A stretch of DNA of 64,000 nucleotides from Flavobacteriaceae bacterium (GTDB lineage Bacteria; Bacteroidota; Bacteroidia; Flavobacteriales; Flavobacteriaceae), in the NCBI GenBank assembly GCA_028279515.1, contig JANQNQ010000005.1, positions 124,001 through 188,000 of the forward strand, in the 5' to 3' direction. Position 1 is the first letter of the stretch, and each line of letters opens with the position of its first letter. The position numbers and the translations under genes were made by a program. Below the pieces are notes generated by a model. The model was not told the DNA's origin. It was given only the letters and a program-made list of their open reading frames with translations, and searched no databases. Below, piece by piece: positions 32,926 to 41,290 of this stretch.

Positions 32926-33315
32926 ATGGCTTCAATTTTCACAAAGATCGTAAACGGAGAGATTCCGTGTTATAAGATAGCAGAAGACGAGCATTACTTT
33001 GCTTTTTTAGACATCAATCCAAATGCCAAAGGACATACTTTATGCATTCCGAAGAAAGAAGTAGATAAGGTCTTTGATCTTGACGAAGAGACATACACAG
33101 GTCTGATGGCCTTCTCGCGAAAAGTAGCTCTAGGGTTAGAAAAAGCGATTGACTGCAAAAGAGTCGGAGTGGCCGTTGTCGGGCTCGAAGTGCCACATGT
33201 ACACGTGCACCTGATTCCGTTGAACGATATGAGAGAAATGACCTTTCAGCACAAGGTTTCTCTATCTAAAGAACAGTTCGAAGCCATTGCCGAAAAAGTG
33301 CGACAAGCCCTCTAA
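32926..33315 (+). CDS. HIT family protein (histidine triad hydrolase)
   Basis: A 129-residue nucleotide-binding hydrolase of the HINT type. It has the N-terminal strand block (IVNGEIPCYKIAEDEHYFAFLDI) and the active-site triad HVHVHLIP near residues 92-99. Members hydrolyse aminoacyl or phosphoramidate AMP conjugates; the physiological substrate is unclear. The stop at 33315 nearly touches the convergent zinc-ribbon gene (33317). Confidence 0.93.
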   Translation: MASIFTKIVNGEIPCYKIAEDEHYFAFLDINPNAKGHTLCIPKKEVDKVFDLDEETYTGLMAFSRKVALGLEKAIDCKRVGVAVVGLEVPHVHVHLIPLNDMREMTFQHKVSLSKEQFEAIAEKVRQAL

Positions 33316-33316
33316 A

Positions 33317-33682
33317 TTATCCCTCAATGCCCAACAAATGTGGGTACTTCACATAAAGGATAACTCCAGTGATCAATAACGCGTCGATAACCAATAGCCA
33401 AATGAACAGTGGTGTGAGTTTAAACGAGGTTTTTTTGGGGGTGACCGTCTTTTTGTGATAATCATATACGCGCTCGATATCATCGGTCCATCTCACAGGG
33501 TATATTTTGGTGTTGCAGTTCTTACAATCGATACTTTCAACCACTTCACTGGTTACACGATGAATTAAGGCTGAAGCCACTTTCTTTTGTTTGAAGGACA
33601 AGGTTAAACCTTCGGTCGAATAGCACTCCGGACAATTATTGGTCAGAGGGGCTTCTTTAAGAATAATAAAATCAGTACTCAT
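33317..33682 (-). CDS. Zinc-ribbon membrane protein, function unknown
   Basis: A 121-residue protein with two Cys pairs that could form a zinc ribbon (NNCPEC near residue 17, SIDCKNCNTK near 54). One membrane segment follows near the C-terminus (about 95-115). No family function is recognised. It is convergent with the HIT gene and 144 bp from the histidine kinase stop; that gap is filled by tandem hairpin repeats. Confidence 0.72.
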   Translation of the reverse strand: MSTDFIILKEAPLTNNCPECYSTEGLTLSFKQKKVASALIHRVTSEVVESIDCKNCNTKIYPVRWTDDIERVYDYHKKTVTPKKTSFKLTPLFIWLLVIDALLITGVILYVKYPHLLGIEG

Positions 33683-33697
33683 AGCATAAAAGATTTG

Positions 33698-33796
33698 TCC
33701 TCATGGTCCGAAGCTCGTAGAGCGTAGGGCCATCAGTTGGTAATTTTGGGTTCATCCTCATGGTCCAAAGCCAATTGGCGAAGGACCATCAATTGG
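33698..33796. repeat. Tandem pair of nested-hairpin repeats
   Basis: Two 42-43-nt units (33698-33740 and 33755-33796) both begin TCCTCATGGTCC and end CCATCA(G/A)TTGG. Each folds into an outer stem (ATGGTCC / GG(A/G)CCAT). The inner hairpin differs in bases but is kept: GCTC/GAGC in the first, GCCAA/TTGGC in the second. Confidence 0.75.
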
Positions 33797-33826
33797 AATT
33801 TAAGATTTGGTGCTTGGGACGTAAAA

Positions 33827-34987
33827 TCATACCGTTTTTAGAGCAACCTCCATCACGGTACCTTTCCCAATTTCTGAGCTTTTTACGCGTATTCTTCCTT
33901 CGTGATAATCTTCTATAATTCGTTGGGCTAGTGATAATCCAAGACCCCAGCCTCTTTTTTTAGAGGTAAAACCAGGTTCAAAGATCTTGTGTTGTATGTT
34001 TTTGGGGATTCCTTTTCCGGTGTCAGACACATGGATCTTAACATAGCGATCCGTGGGTTCAATATCAATTTTCAATGTGCCCTTTCCTTTCATGGCATCA
34101 ATGGCATTTTTCACCAAGTTTTCAATGGCCCAGCCATAAAGTTGCGAATTGAGCTCTACTTGAATATGACTGTCTGGAGCTTCAAACTCGAATTCGATCA
34201 ATTTAGAAGTTCTTGCCTTGAGATAATCGTATGCCATTCTGGTTTCTTCAACGATGTCAACCTCTTTGAGTTCAGGCATGGATCCGATCTTCGAAAAACG
34301 TTGTGTAATGGTCTCCAGACGGTTGATATCCTTTTCAATCTCGACCAAGGTGCTTTCTTCGACATTTTCCGCCCTTAGAATTTCTACCCAGCCCAAAAGT
34401 GAGGACAAGGGTGTTCCGATTTGGTGAGCCGTTTCCTTGGCCATACCAGCCCATAACTTGTTCTGATCCGAGATTTTCGTCGTTCTGTAGAAAAAGAATA
34501 CGACCGTACCGAATAAAAAGATGATCAACAAAAGCGCGATCGGAAAGTATTTAAGACGCTTTAACAAGGGCGTGTCTCCATAATACAGTTTTCTGTTGAT
34601 AGTATTCTTGTATTTGATCTCAATAGGCGCATTTTCCTTGCGAATACGCGATAGTAACCTCTTGAGGTATATCGAGTCGTTTTCGGTGGCCTTAATGGGA
34701 TCGATATTGTTGAAATCAGCAATTTCACCACTTTCATCCAAAAGGATCATGGGAGTGGTCACATTACTTTTAAGTACCTCGAGGGACAAATTTCCATAAT
34801 CTTTGTTGAGGTCTGTACTTTGAATGATTTCTTTTTGAGCAATGGCCCAAAGTTCCATTTTGGTACGTTCTTCAACCTTAATATTTTGAAACAACGAATA
34901 CGTGTTCCAAAGTATCAAGATAGCGATCATGAACGAAGAAATGATCAAGATCCAGCGGGTATTGTTCTTTTGATCTTCGAAGGTCAT
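33827..34987 (-). CDS. Sensor histidine kinase
   Basis: A 386-residue membrane kinase. It has a membrane segment (11-30), an extracytoplasmic loop (31-147), a second segment (148-167) and HisKA with His188 (MAKETAHQIGTPL). The HATPase domain has LVKNAIDAMKGKG, HVSDTGKGIP and KRGWGLGLSLAQRI. No response regulator gene adjoins it, so the partner is elsewhere. The stop is preceded by tandem repeats. Confidence 0.93.
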   Translation of the reverse strand: MTFEDQKNNTRWILIISSFMIAILILWNTYSLFQNIKVEERTKMELWAIAQKEIIQSTDLNKDYGNLSLEVLKSNVTTPMILLDESGEIADFNNIDPIKATENDSIYLKRLLSRIRKENAPIEIKYKNTINRKLYYGDTPLLKRLKYFPIALLLIIFLFGTVVFFFYRTTKISDQNKLWAGMAKETAHQIGTPLSSLLGWVEILRAENVEESTLVEIEKDINRLETITQRFSKIGSMPELKEVDIVEETRMAYDYLKARTSKLIEFEFEAPDSHIQVELNSQLYGWAIENLVKNAIDAMKGKGTLKIDIEPTDRYVKIHVSDTGKGIPKNIQHKIFEPGFTSKKRGWGLGLSLAQRIIEDYHEGRIRVKSSEIGKGTVMEVALKTV

Positions 34988-35085
34988 AAGGTTGGTTACG
35001 GCTAATCGTCCTTAAATATAAACGAAAACAACGACTTTTATTGTTTAGACAATTCGGAATGCTTTTTTTGAAGGATGAGTTTGCC

Positions 35086-35093
35086 TACCTTTG
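35086..35093 (+). promoter_or_regulatory. -7 element TACCTTTG of the flavin reductase gene
   Basis: TACCTTTG overlaps an upstream TTG codon at 35091 that could open a longer frame. The real start is therefore the ATG at 35112, about 18 nt downstream. Confidence 0.6.
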
Positions 35094-35111
35094 CCAAAAC
35101 AATTTGTATTA

Positions 35112-35987
35112 ATGCTTTCAATTGATCCGAAAGACATTCCAACGGCAAAACTACACGGCTATCTTTTGAGTGCTGTGGCTCCAAGGCCCATTGCTTTTGC
35201 AAGCACCATAGATGTTGAAGGCCGTCCAAATTTGTCGCCCTTTAGTTTTTTTAATGTATTTAGCGCCAATCCGCCCGTTATGATATTCTCACCCGCTAGA
35301 AGAGTGAGAAACAATACAACGAAACATACGTTAGAAAATGCACAGGCAACGAAAGAAGTGGTGATCAATGTAGTGAATCACGATATTGTGCATCAAATGT
35401 CACTGGCTAGCACAGAATATGGCGAAGGCGTCAACGAGTTTGTGAAAGCAGGATTAACGATGCAAAAGTCTGATGTTGTAGGACCGTATCGTGTGAAAGA
35501 ATCGCCAGTACAGTTCGAATGTAGGGTGACACAGATCGTCGAGTTAGGAAATGAAGGCGGCGCTGGAAATTTGATCATCTGTGAAGTGGTAAAGATGCAC
35601 ATTGCAGAAAACGTACTCAATGAACAAGGAAGCATCGACCAACACAAGTTGGATTTGGTCGCAAGAGCTGGTGGAAGCTACTACTCAAGAGCCAAAGAAG
35701 GCTTCTTTGAGATTCCGAAACCCATCTCAACATTGGGGATAGGAGTTGATAAGATCCCTGATGAGATTAAGCAGAGTAAAGTACTTACAGGAAACGATCT
35801 TGGGATGTTAGGCAATGTTGAACGTATTCCAGATGCCGAAGAAGTAAAGGCCTTTGTAGACGATTCAATCGAACTTAGAAAGATCATAACAGCCGATGAC
35901 GAAGCATTATTGCACGCCAAGGCGCAGGAATATTTAAAACAAAACGATGTGCTTTCGGCTTGGAAGGCACTTTTAGCCAATAAATAA
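35112..35987 (+). CDS. Flavin reductase-like / FMN-binding split-barrel protein
   Basis: A 291-residue flavoprotein of the flavin-reductase (split-barrel) family. The N-terminal part has SAVAPRPIAFASTIDVEGRP, FSFFNVFSANPPVMIFSP and NVVNHDIVHQMSLAS. The N-terminal 200 residues carry the FMN fold. The final 90 residues (IELRKIITADDEALLHAKAQ) are helical and less typical. It sits just upstream of the DUF3127 gene (11-nt gap), probably in one transcript. Substrate and partner are unknown. Confidence 0.9.
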   Translation: MLSIDPKDIPTAKLHGYLLSAVAPRPIAFASTIDVEGRPNLSPFSFFNVFSANPPVMIFSPARRVRNNTTKHTLENAQATKEVVINVVNHDIVHQMSLASTEYGEGVNEFVKAGLTMQKSDVVGPYRVKESPVQFECRVTQIVELGNEGGAGNLIICEVVKMHIAENVLNEQGSIDQHKLDLVARAGGSYYSRAKEGFFEIPKPISTLGIGVDKIPDEIKQSKVLTGNDLGMLGNVERIPDAEEVKAFVDDSIELRKIITADDEALLHAKAQEYLKQNDVLSAWKALLANK

Positions 35988-35998
35988 TTTAGCAAAGA

Positions 35999-36373
35999 AT
36001 GGAAATACAAGGAAAAATCAAGTTGATTGACGAGACAAAGACGTTCGGAAACAACGGTTTTAGAAAGAGAGAAATGGTCGTGACAACCGAAGAGCAGTAT
36101 CCACAGCACATTATGGTTGAGTTCGTGCAAGACAAGTGCGATCTTTTAAACGCTTTTCAAGTAGGGCAACAAGTAAAGATCAGCATCAACCTTCGCGGAA
36201 GAGAGTGGGTGAATCCACAAGGAGAAACCAAATATTTCAACTCGATCCAAGGATGGAGAATTGAGAACCTTCAGCAAGAGGCCCCACAAGGAATGCCACC
36301 AATGCCACCGGCCGATGCCTTTGAGCCAGCAAGTGACTTCAAAGAAGAAGAGCACGACGATTTACCGTTCTAA
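35999..36373 (+). CDS. DUF3127 protein with SSB-like acidic C-terminal tail
   Basis: A 124-residue protein. Residues 1-90 form an OB-like DUF3127 domain (MEIQGKIKLIDETKTFGNNGF, KREMVVTTEEQYPQHI, SINLRGREWVNPQGETKYFNSI). A Pro/Met-rich linker follows, then EEHDDLPF, which equals the recruitment tip of SSB (DDDLPF at 3329-3793). A role in DNA metabolism is inferred from that tail. It follows the flavin reductase gene closely. Confidence 0.88.
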   Translation: MEIQGKIKLIDETKTFGNNGFRKREMVVTTEEQYPQHIMVEFVQDKCDLLNAFQVGQQVKISINLRGREWVNPQGETKYFNSIQGWRIENLQQEAPQGMPPMPPADAFEPASDFKEEEHDDLPF

Positions 36374-36424
36374 ATTCCTGCGCTTTGTACTCTGAAGCTT
36401 CAGCGAAAGAGTAAAGGCAGGAAT
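36374..36424. repeat. Long hairpin after the DUF3127 gene
   Basis: Nested inverted repeats ATTCCTGC/GCAGGAAT, CTTT/AAAG and ACTCT/AGAGT around a GAAGCTTCAGCGAA loop. It begins right at the stop codon. Confidence 0.6.
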
Positions 36425-36435
36425 CTTGAAGATAT

Positions 36436-36462
36436 AAGGACAACATATGTTGTCCTTTTTTT
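36436..36462 (+). terminator. Terminator after the flavin reductase-DUF3127 transcript
   Basis: Perfect 22-nt palindrome (AAGGACAACAT / ATGTTGTCCTT) followed by seven T. Confidence 0.85.
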
Positions 36463-36468
36463 GTTTTT

Positions 36469-36515
36469 TCGCTTTGCGCCTCCGCTAAAGCTTCAGCGGC
36501 ACGCGGGCGCGGAAA
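36469..36515. repeat. Second hairpin sharing AAGCTTCAGCG with the previous one
   Basis: GCGCC/GGCGC outer arms and CCGCT/AGCGG inner arms. The loop contains AAGCTTCAGCG, also present in the loop at 36374-36424. Confidence 0.5.
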
Positions 36516-36589
36516 GAATACAGCAACCCTAGAACCTCCTTTTTGTTTTCAACCCAAATTGTGCTAATTTCAGCAACAAAAGAAACCCA

Positions 36590-37963
36590 ATGAACATCAC
36601 CAAATCGGTCGAAACACTCTTTAAACGGTTTTTACCTTCCCCATTTACCATTGCGATCATTTTAACCCTTGTCACTATGTTGTTGGCATTCTTTTTTACA
36701 GGAGAAACCAACGGCGAAAACGCCTTGAATATTTTGTCGTTTTGGGAAGCAGGCATCTGGAACAATAGCCTTTTGGTATTCGCTTATCAGATGATGTTGA
36801 TCTTAGTGCTGGGCCATGTATTGGTGTTGAGCAAGCCAGTGAATAAACTCATCATGAATCTTACCAAGTATGCCGACAGCACTACAAAAGCAGTGGTATT
36901 GGTGAGTATAACCACTATGCTGGTTTCTTTTTTCAATTGGGGCCTCGGACTCATATTCGGAGCGATTTTAGCGCGAAAGGTGGCCGAAAGTGCGCAACAG
37001 TTCAATTTTAAGATCAACTATCCATTAGTTGGGGCCGCAGGCTACGTTGGACTCATGGTTTGGCATGGCGGCATGAGCGGTTCTGCGCCGATAAAAGTAT
37101 CAGAGAGCGGACATATAAAGAGTTTGATGGAAGGCGTTTCATCACCAGAGATCATGGCGCAACTCCCTGATATCATTTCATCCAGTAGCACGACCTTTAG
37201 CTGGTGGAACTTAGTGATTTTTTTAGTGTTGTTGATCGTCGTTCCGTTTTGCCTGTTTTTGATGGCAAAGAAAAGCGAACCGACACCAATTGACCTTCCT
37301 GTATATGAATTTGATAGTGGAGCCAAAGAATCGTTGAAGGGAGCCGAGAAGTTAGACCACTCAAAAGTAGTCGCCATTGGCTTCGGAATAATCATACTGA
37401 TTGCTTTAGGATATCAATACAGAGCACAGATCTCGGCAGGTAATATTACCCCGAACATGCTTAACTTTTTCATGCTAGGGTTGGCCATTGTACTGCACAA
37501 GAATTTCAAAAATTTCTTAAACGCCGTTGAAGAAGCCATACGAGGCACCTCGGGTATCTTGATACAGTTTCCGCTCTATTTTGGTATCATGGGCATCATG
37601 AAGAGCACAGGGATGGTCTCAATGATCTCAGATTTCTTTGTGTCGGTCGCGACCGAAACCACACTGCCCATCTTTACGTTTTTTAGCGCAGGATTGGTGA
37701 ACATCTTTGTTCCTAGCGGTGGTGGACAATGGGCCGTGCAAGGACCGATAGTCATTGAATCAGCGTTAAAATTAGGGGTGCCGTTACCAAAGGCAGTAAT
37801 GGCCTTGGCCTATGGAGACCAGGTGACCAATATGCTACAACCGTTTTGGGCGCTTCCGTTACTCGGGATAACAAAGCTAAAGGCCAAAGAGATTTTACCG
37901 TATACGTTATTGCTGATGTTGGTGGGGTCCGCGATCTTTATCGCTGGGCTGCTGATATTCTAA
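36590..37963 (+). CDS. Short-chain fatty acid transporter, AtoE family
   Basis: A 457-residue inner-membrane protein with about twelve segments. It shows AtoE-type signatures: FNWGLGLIFGAILARKVAE, GYVGLMVWHGGMSGSAPIKVSES, FVPSGGGQWAVQGPI and ALAYGDQVTNMLQPFW. These transporters carry short-chain fatty acids such as acetoacetate or butyrate. It is a single gene preceded by the hairpin region and followed by a weak terminator. Confidence 0.92.
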   Translation: MNITKSVETLFKRFLPSPFTIAIILTLVTMLLAFFFTGETNGENALNILSFWEAGIWNNSLLVFAYQMMLILVLGHVLVLSKPVNKLIMNLTKYADSTTKAVVLVSITTMLVSFFNWGLGLIFGAILARKVAESAQQFNFKINYPLVGAAGYVGLMVWHGGMSGSAPIKVSESGHIKSLMEGVSSPEIMAQLPDIISSSSTTFSWWNLVIFLVLLIVVPFCLFLMAKKSEPTPIDLPVYEFDSGAKESLKGAEKLDHSKVVAIGFGIIILIALGYQYRAQISAGNITPNMLNFFMLGLAIVLHKNFKNFLNAVEEAIRGTSGILIQFPLYFGIMGIMKSTGMVSMISDFFVSVATETTLPIFTFFSAGLVNIFVPSGGGQWAVQGPIVIESALKLGVPLPKAVMALAYGDQVTNMLQPFWALPLLGITKLKAKEILPYTLLLMLVGSAIFIAGLLIF

Positions 37964-37970
37964 AATAAAA

Positions 37971-37992
37971 AGTCCCGAATTGCTCCGGGACT
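37971..37992 (+). terminator. Terminator after the fatty acid transporter gene
   Basis: Stem AGTCCCG / CGGGACT with an 8-nt loop, 7 bp after the stop. The T tail is weak on the plus strand. Confidence 0.6.
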
Positions 37993-38167
37993 AGTATTGT
38001 GGTTTTAGGTTTCACCTTTAAAAACAAACTCAAAAAGCAATGATGAAAATAAAATTTTTGCTTCCAAAGGCTATAACAAATGTGATGAAAATTATCCTAA
38101 ATTCAAAGGAAAACGAGCGTTTTTTGGCGTATTTAACTGATAATTAATAGGTAGTAAATTAGATTTC

Positions 38168-38821
38168 ATGTTTTTTCTTACGAATAAGTTAGAATTTCCT
38201 CCACCACAAAGTGCTTCCCCTGAAGGGATTGTGGCGGTGGGCGGCGACTTGTCTCCAGAGCGCCTTATGCTGGCCTATCGCATGGGGATCTTTCCTTGGT
38301 TCGAAGAAGGAGAACTCATACTTTGGTGGAGTCCCGATCCACGTATGGTAATGTTTCCTGATAAACTTAAAGTATCGAAAAGCATGCGTCAATTGCTCAA
38401 AAAAAATGCCTTTAGGGTCACATTTGACCAAGCCTTTGAGCAAGTGATACGAGAATGCGCATTGATAGTGCGTCCAGGCCAAGAAAGCACATGGATAACC
38501 GAAGACATGATCGATGCCTATAACAAACTTCACATAGCCGGAATCGCTAGATCCGTCGAAGTTTGGCAAGAAGACAGGTTGGTGGGCGGTTTATACGGCA
38601 TAGACCTGGGCCATGTGTTTTGTGGCGAAAGCATGTTCTCAAAAGTAAGCAACGCAAGCAAATACGGTTTTATAATATGGGTCCAAGAACTTCAAAAAGA
38701 AAACTATCAATTGATCGACTGTCAAGTACATACCGAACATTTAGAAAGTTTAGGAGCCGAAGAGATCGACCGTCAAGACTTCTTAGAGATTTTACAAAGT
38801 AAAGATGGCCGAAGTGTTTAA
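38168..38821 (+). CDS. aat: Leucyl/phenylalanyl-tRNA--protein transferase
   Basis: Adds Leu or Phe to the N-terminus of proteins with basic first residues, tagging them for ClpAP. The 217-residue protein has the family blocks GIVAVGGDLSPERLMLAYRMG, FPWFEEGELILWWSPDPRMV and GGLYGIDLGHVFCGESMFS, then DCQVHTEHLESLGA. Its 3' end overlaps the convergent DUF2490 gene by 30 nt. Confidence 0.95.
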   Translation: MFFLTNKLEFPPPQSASPEGIVAVGGDLSPERLMLAYRMGIFPWFEEGELILWWSPDPRMVMFPDKLKVSKSMRQLLKKNAFRVTFDQAFEQVIRECALIVRPGQESTWITEDMIDAYNKLHIAGIARSVEVWQEDRLVGGLYGIDLGHVFCGESMFSKVSNASKYGFIIWVQELQKENYQLIDCQVHTEHLESLGAEEIDRQDFLEILQSKDGRSV

Positions 38822-39472
38822 GAAGAACACCTGTTTCGCGTCGTTGTTGTAGTCTTCGAATCGGTATTCGATTCCTCCTTGTAATTTGAGTCCTTCGTGC
38901 AACAACCAACCAATATCTACATTAAAACGTTGGTCATACTGTGGGTTCGAAGCATCTAACGCACTTAAGAGGCTTTCGATTGACCCAACAAAATAGGCCT
39001 CTCCGACATCCAATTTTTCTCCTTGAAGCGGAAAATCTATTGCAAGCCTGTATCTAAATCGAAAGATGGTGCTTCCTTCTAACAAACGTTGCTCCGCTCT
39101 AAAGCGATGCCCCATTCGGAAGCTTGAAGGGTGATGGGTAATATTAAATTGCTGTGTTAGCCGTACTTCTTCGCCCTTGTCTTCGAACGCATCTCGAAAG
39201 CGGTATTGAATCCCGAGCGCCACACTTTTGTTTTCGGCAACCGACCACTTCGAAAAATGGGCGATATCGATGTTTCGAGTTTGAAGCACCACATCACCAT
39301 CACGGTAACTGTAAAAGCGCACTGCTGCACTGAAATTGTGCTTGTAGTTCTCGCTCACTTTGTAGTTAAGACTTGCCTTCGGTTGCCAGAAACCCGTAGG
39401 GTTTTCTTGTGCATGCACAAGCATGCCCGAAAACAAAAGAGCAACGAGAATAATTCGATTAATAAAGGACAT
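38792..39472 (-). CDS. DUF2490 outer-membrane protein
   Basis: A 226-residue secreted protein (signal MLVHAQ) with beta-strand pattern and aromatic ends, matching DUF2490. Typical segments are SALGIQYRFRD-like VALGIQYRFRDAFEDKG and a late barrel-like GGIEYRFEDYNNDA..FFLNTSAIF. It is likely an outer-membrane barrel of unknown role. It starts 14 nt inside the end of the upstream 39459-40031 gene, so the two are coupled. Its tail overlaps aat on the opposite strand. Confidence 0.85.
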   Translation of the reverse strand: MSFINRIILVALLFSGMLVHAQENPTGFWQPKASLNYKVSENYKHNFSAAVRFYSYRDGDVVLQTRNIDIAHFSKWSVAENKSVALGIQYRFRDAFEDKGEEVRLTQQFNITHHPSSFRMGHRFRAEQRLLEGSTIFRFRYRLAIDFPLQGEKLDVGEAYFVGSIESLLSALDASNPQYDQRFNVDIGWLLHEGLKLQGGIEYRFEDYNNDAKQVFFLNTSAIFTL

Positions 39473-40031
39473 GCTCGTAACCGCTTTTTACAATTTGACG
39501 CCGTAAAAGCATCTTTCCTTCGCTATCAAAGAGAAACTCAAAATAGGTATATGCCTTATCTTTTTTACCAGCAACGACGATTTCATAGTTCATACTATCG
39601 ATGATCAAATTCTGAAAGGCGTTGAACAAGGTTTTCTCATCGTTCTCAAAATCAGAACGAACGTATTGCTGCTGTATCTTTTTGATCTTAAATCGCTTGA
39701 ACTCGGCGCCTAAATATTGCTCGATACGCCTATAAACCACACCAGGAATGTCTACTTTCTTAATGGTGAGCTCAATATCTTCAAGCATGCCCTCTTTGTC
39801 AAATTCCACACTGTAAAATACCCGCCCTTTTTTCAGCTTTACTTCATAGCTCGATTTGTCACCGTCAGTTTCCGTATAAAATCGAATGCGTTTGGCGCCC
39901 TCAAGCGTTTCTTCGATAGTAGCCAGTGCATTTTCAGGAAACTCAGATTTTTTGATGCGAGATTCCTTTTCGTTCTTCGTTTGAGAAAAACAAAATAACG
40001 GAAGCAACAAGAGCAGAATCAGTATTCTCAT
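39459..40031 (-). CDS. Secreted protein, function unknown (PepSY-like appearance)
   Basis: A 190-residue protein with a clear signal peptide (LLPLFCFSQ). The mature part is highly charged with repeated Phe/Tyr/Lys strands (FPENALATIEETLEGAKRIRFY, SYEVKLKKGRVFYSVEFDKEG). This alternation is seen in PepSY-like proteins but the match is weak. It overlaps the tag gene by 4 nt and the DUF2490 gene by 14 nt, suggesting one tag-this-DUF2490 transcript. Confidence 0.75.
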   Translation of the reverse strand: MRILILLLLLPLFCFSQTKNEKESRIKKSEFPENALATIEETLEGAKRIRFYTETDGDKSSYEVKLKKGRVFYSVEFDKEGMLEDIELTIKKVDIPGVVYRRIEQYLGAEFKRFKIKKIQQQYVRSDFENDEKTLFNAFQNLIIDSMNYEIVVAGKKDKAYTYFEFLFDSEGKMLLRRQIVKSGYEHVLY

Positions 40032-40597
40032 GACATTACTTCTTTGTATCTAAAACATCCCACCTCATGGTCGTTCACCATTCCGGTGGCCTGCATGTGG
40101 GCATACACAACGGTGGTGCCAACAAACTTAAATCCACGTTTTTTAAGATCCTTACTTATGGTATCTGACAACGGGGTGTTGGCAGGAGCTTGTTTGTAGT
40201 CTTTCCATTTATTCTGAATAGGCTTTCCGTCGGTAAATCCCCAAATGTATTTGCTAAAGCTTCCAAATTCCTCCTGCACCTTCATAAAGGCCTGTGCATT
40301 GCTGATAGTAGCCCGTACTTTGAGTTTGTTTCGTATGATGCCTGGGTTGTCCAACAGCTCGGCTATTTTATCTTCGCCGTAGGTCGCCACCTTTTTATAA
40401 TCGAAATTGTCAAAGGCATCTCTAAAATTCTCGCGCTTTCTCAGAACGGTGATCCAACTCAATCCCGCCTGAAAAGTTTCCAATATTAAAAACTCAAACA
40501 ACCCCTGTTCGTCATACAAGGGTACACCCCATTCTTGATCGTGGTAAGCTTCATAAAGCGGGTCGCCAACGCACCAGCCGCATCGGTGTTTTTCCAT
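40028..40597 (-). CDS. tag: DNA-3-methyladenine glycosylase I
   Basis: Removes 3-methyladenine from alkylated DNA. It has 189 residues from the ATG near 40597 (MEKHRCGWCVGDPLYEAYH), which aligns to the start of E. coli Tag; a slightly longer frame begins upstream but adds no family residues. The four zinc-ligand positions are visible (Cys in RCGWC, His in AYHD, His and Cys in NDHEVGC). The HhH region LDNPGIIRNKLK is also present. The active-site Glu is in LETFQAGLSW. It heads a three-gene minus-strand group. Confidence 0.95.
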   Translation of the reverse strand: MEKHRCGWCVGDPLYEAYHDQEWGVPLYDEQGLFEFLILETFQAGLSWITVLRKRENFRDAFDNFDYKKVATYGEDKIAELLDNPGIIRNKLKVRATISNAQAFMKVQEEFGSFSKYIWGFTDGKPIQNKWKDYKQAPANTPLSDTISKDLKKRGFKFVGTTVVYAHMQATGMVNDHEVGCFRYKEVMS

Positions 40598-40675
40598 GGT
40601 TACACTATTTTTGTGATCCAATTTCTAAGGTAAGTAAGTTTTTGTTTTCTTTACGACTTACTTGAAAAAATTAAC

Positions 40676-41290
40676 ATGCAAGAAGTTAAAACCGATATAA
40701 AGAAGTTAGTAGAGAAAGGCCTTGACAGGGCCATTTCTTATGATGACTACAGAACAATGGTCAGTGACTTGGTTGAAAAAGGACTTTCTACAGGGCCAGA
40801 GCAAACCGAAGCACTTCTCAATTATTCTACCCTTAACGACCGTCGTATGAAGCGACTCGGGAAAACTGTTAAGCTGTCACCAGAGATTGAAAATGTAGCA
40901 ACTGATTTCGCAGGAGACATCACGTGGCTTGTGCTCACCGAAAGCTGGTGCGGGGATGCCGCTCAGACCATGCCAGTCATGGACAAGATTGCCAAATTAA
41001 ACGATGGGATTGACTTCAAAGTGATTCTCAGAGATGAAAACCTTGAGCTGATGGATGAGTTCTTAACCAATGGCAATCGCTCTATTCCAAAGTTGATTGC
41101 TGTTGATAACGCCACTGGCGAAATAACGAATACCTGGGGTCCGCGCCCTAGTACGGCTACAAAAATGGTGCAGGATTATAAAGAAGCACACGGTGCATTG
41201 ACTCCTGAGTTCAAGCAGAATCTTCAAGTGTGGTATAACAAAGATAAAGGACAAGATACTGCTAAGGATCTAGCAGCATTATTACGGTAA
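40676..41290 (+). CDS. Thioredoxin-like protein with a single active-site cysteine
   Basis: A 204-residue thioredoxin-fold protein. The core begins ITWLVLTESWCGDAAQTMPVM; the CxxC pair is replaced by CGDA, so only one Cys remains. A SIPKLIAVD cis-Pro loop is present. Homologues of this type occur in many Bacteroidota. Dithiol chemistry is unlikely; a thiol or peroxide-related role is a guess. It is a single gene and the stop touches the TonB-like gene (41291). Confidence 0.85.
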   Translation: MQEVKTDIKKLVEKGLDRAISYDDYRTMVSDLVEKGLSTGPEQTEALLNYSTLNDRRMKRLGKTVKLSPEIENVATDFAGDITWLVLTESWCGDAAQTMPVMDKIAKLNDGIDFKVILRDENLELMDEFLTNGNRSIPKLIAVDNATGEITNTWGPRPSTATKMVQDYKEAHGALTPEFKQNLQVWYNKDKGQDTAKDLAALLR

